Assembly: GCA_027451085.1 (NCBI GenBank)
Contig: DAIDKA010000008.1
Location: forward strand, 1 to 6,573
Direction: 5' to 3'
Source of the DNA: Gammaproteobacteria bacterium
GTDB taxonomy: Bacteria > Pseudomonadota > Gammaproteobacteria > Steroidobacterales > Steroidobacteraceae
DNA: 6,573 bases
Shown: positions 6,526-6,573 of the stretch, one piece after another
How positions within the stretch are numbered: the stretch's first letter is position 1
Layout: every line of letters starts with the position of its first letter
Notes under the pieces: generated by a model
Told to the model about the DNA's origin: nothing
The model's database searches: none
Seen by the model: only the letters and a program-made list of their open reading frames with translations
Made by a program: the position numbers and the translations under genes

Positions 6526-6573
6526 AGCTCATTGCGGGCGACTTCCACCAGGACGGTTATGCGCTTGTCGACA
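6522..6573 (+). CDS. N-terminus of the next operon gene, possibly a phytanoyl-CoA dioxygenase-like oxygenase (3' end outside window)
   Basis: Seventeen codons are visible, beginning with a TTG that overlaps the propeller stop (TTGA, 6522-6525) and preceded by GGAGG at 6513-6517. The peptide reads MKLIAGDFHQDGYALVD. An N-terminal phenylalanine followed by a DGY and two or three hydrophobic residues is common at the start of phytanoyl-CoA dioxygenase-like, Fe(II)/2-oxoglutarate-dependent enzymes. This is far too little for a firm call, and the metal-binding HxD...H residues would lie beyond the window. No ATG or GTG near the junction offers a better start. Its position says it is the sixth gene of the same transcription unit. 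Confidence 0.5.
   Translation, partial: MKLIAGDFHQDGYALVD

Noticed and set aside
1..6573. tRNA, rRNA, CRISPR arrays, IS elements or integrase genes
   Set aside because: None was seen. The window is almost wholly filled by protein-coding genes, and no repeat arrays or terminal inverted repeats were noticed on reading both strands.

Overview
The window reads as part of a GC-rich (roughly 60-65% by eye) proteobacterial chromosome, most likely a gammaproteobacterium. The main support is a long-form, single-chain PurL (synthetase fused to glutaminase) whose active-site residues sit exactly as far from the C-terminus as in the enterobacterial enzyme. A perfect TGTGA-N6-TCACA site of the CRP/Clp/Vfr type agrees with this. 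All genes are on the + strand and coding density is very high. The genus cannot be fixed from the sequence alone.

Layout. Positions 1-2200 hold the C-terminal 732 codons of purL (purine synthesis; the 5' end lies outside the window). Positions 2201-2355 are the only real intergenic gap. It holds the CRP-type palindrome, an AT-richer stretch that may be a promoter, and a strong ribosome binding site. From 2356 to the end runs a compact six-gene cluster: a VioA-type sugar aminotransferase (2356-3534), a WbqC-family protein (3557-4261), a class I SAM methyltransferase (4258-4890), a left-handed beta-helix acyltransferase with a NeuD/PglD-like layout (4890-5549), a five-bladed beta-propeller protein resembling GH43/GH32-type folds (5557-6525), and the first 17 codons of another gene (from a TTG at 6522). 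Gaps between the six genes are 22 bp or less, and three junctions overlap, so they probably form one operon with translational coupling.

How the genes may work together. A VioA-type enzyme aminates a nucleotide-linked 4-keto-6-deoxy sugar, and a NeuD/PglD/VioB-type acyltransferase acylates the resulting 4-amino group. WbqC proteins and this kind of methyltransferase are associated with O-antigen and other surface-glycan clusters. The simplest reading is the start of a cluster that makes and decorates a 4-amino-4,6-dideoxy sugar for a surface polysaccharide or glycoprotein. The last step of this module is unclear: a cytoplasmic propeller protein and possibly a 2-oxoglutarate-dependent oxygenase follow. 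No glycosyltransferase, flippase or nucleotide-sugar dehydratase is visible; these would have to lie downstream or elsewhere. The WbqC, methyltransferase and propeller genes have no firmly established biochemical role and are the most novel part of the window.
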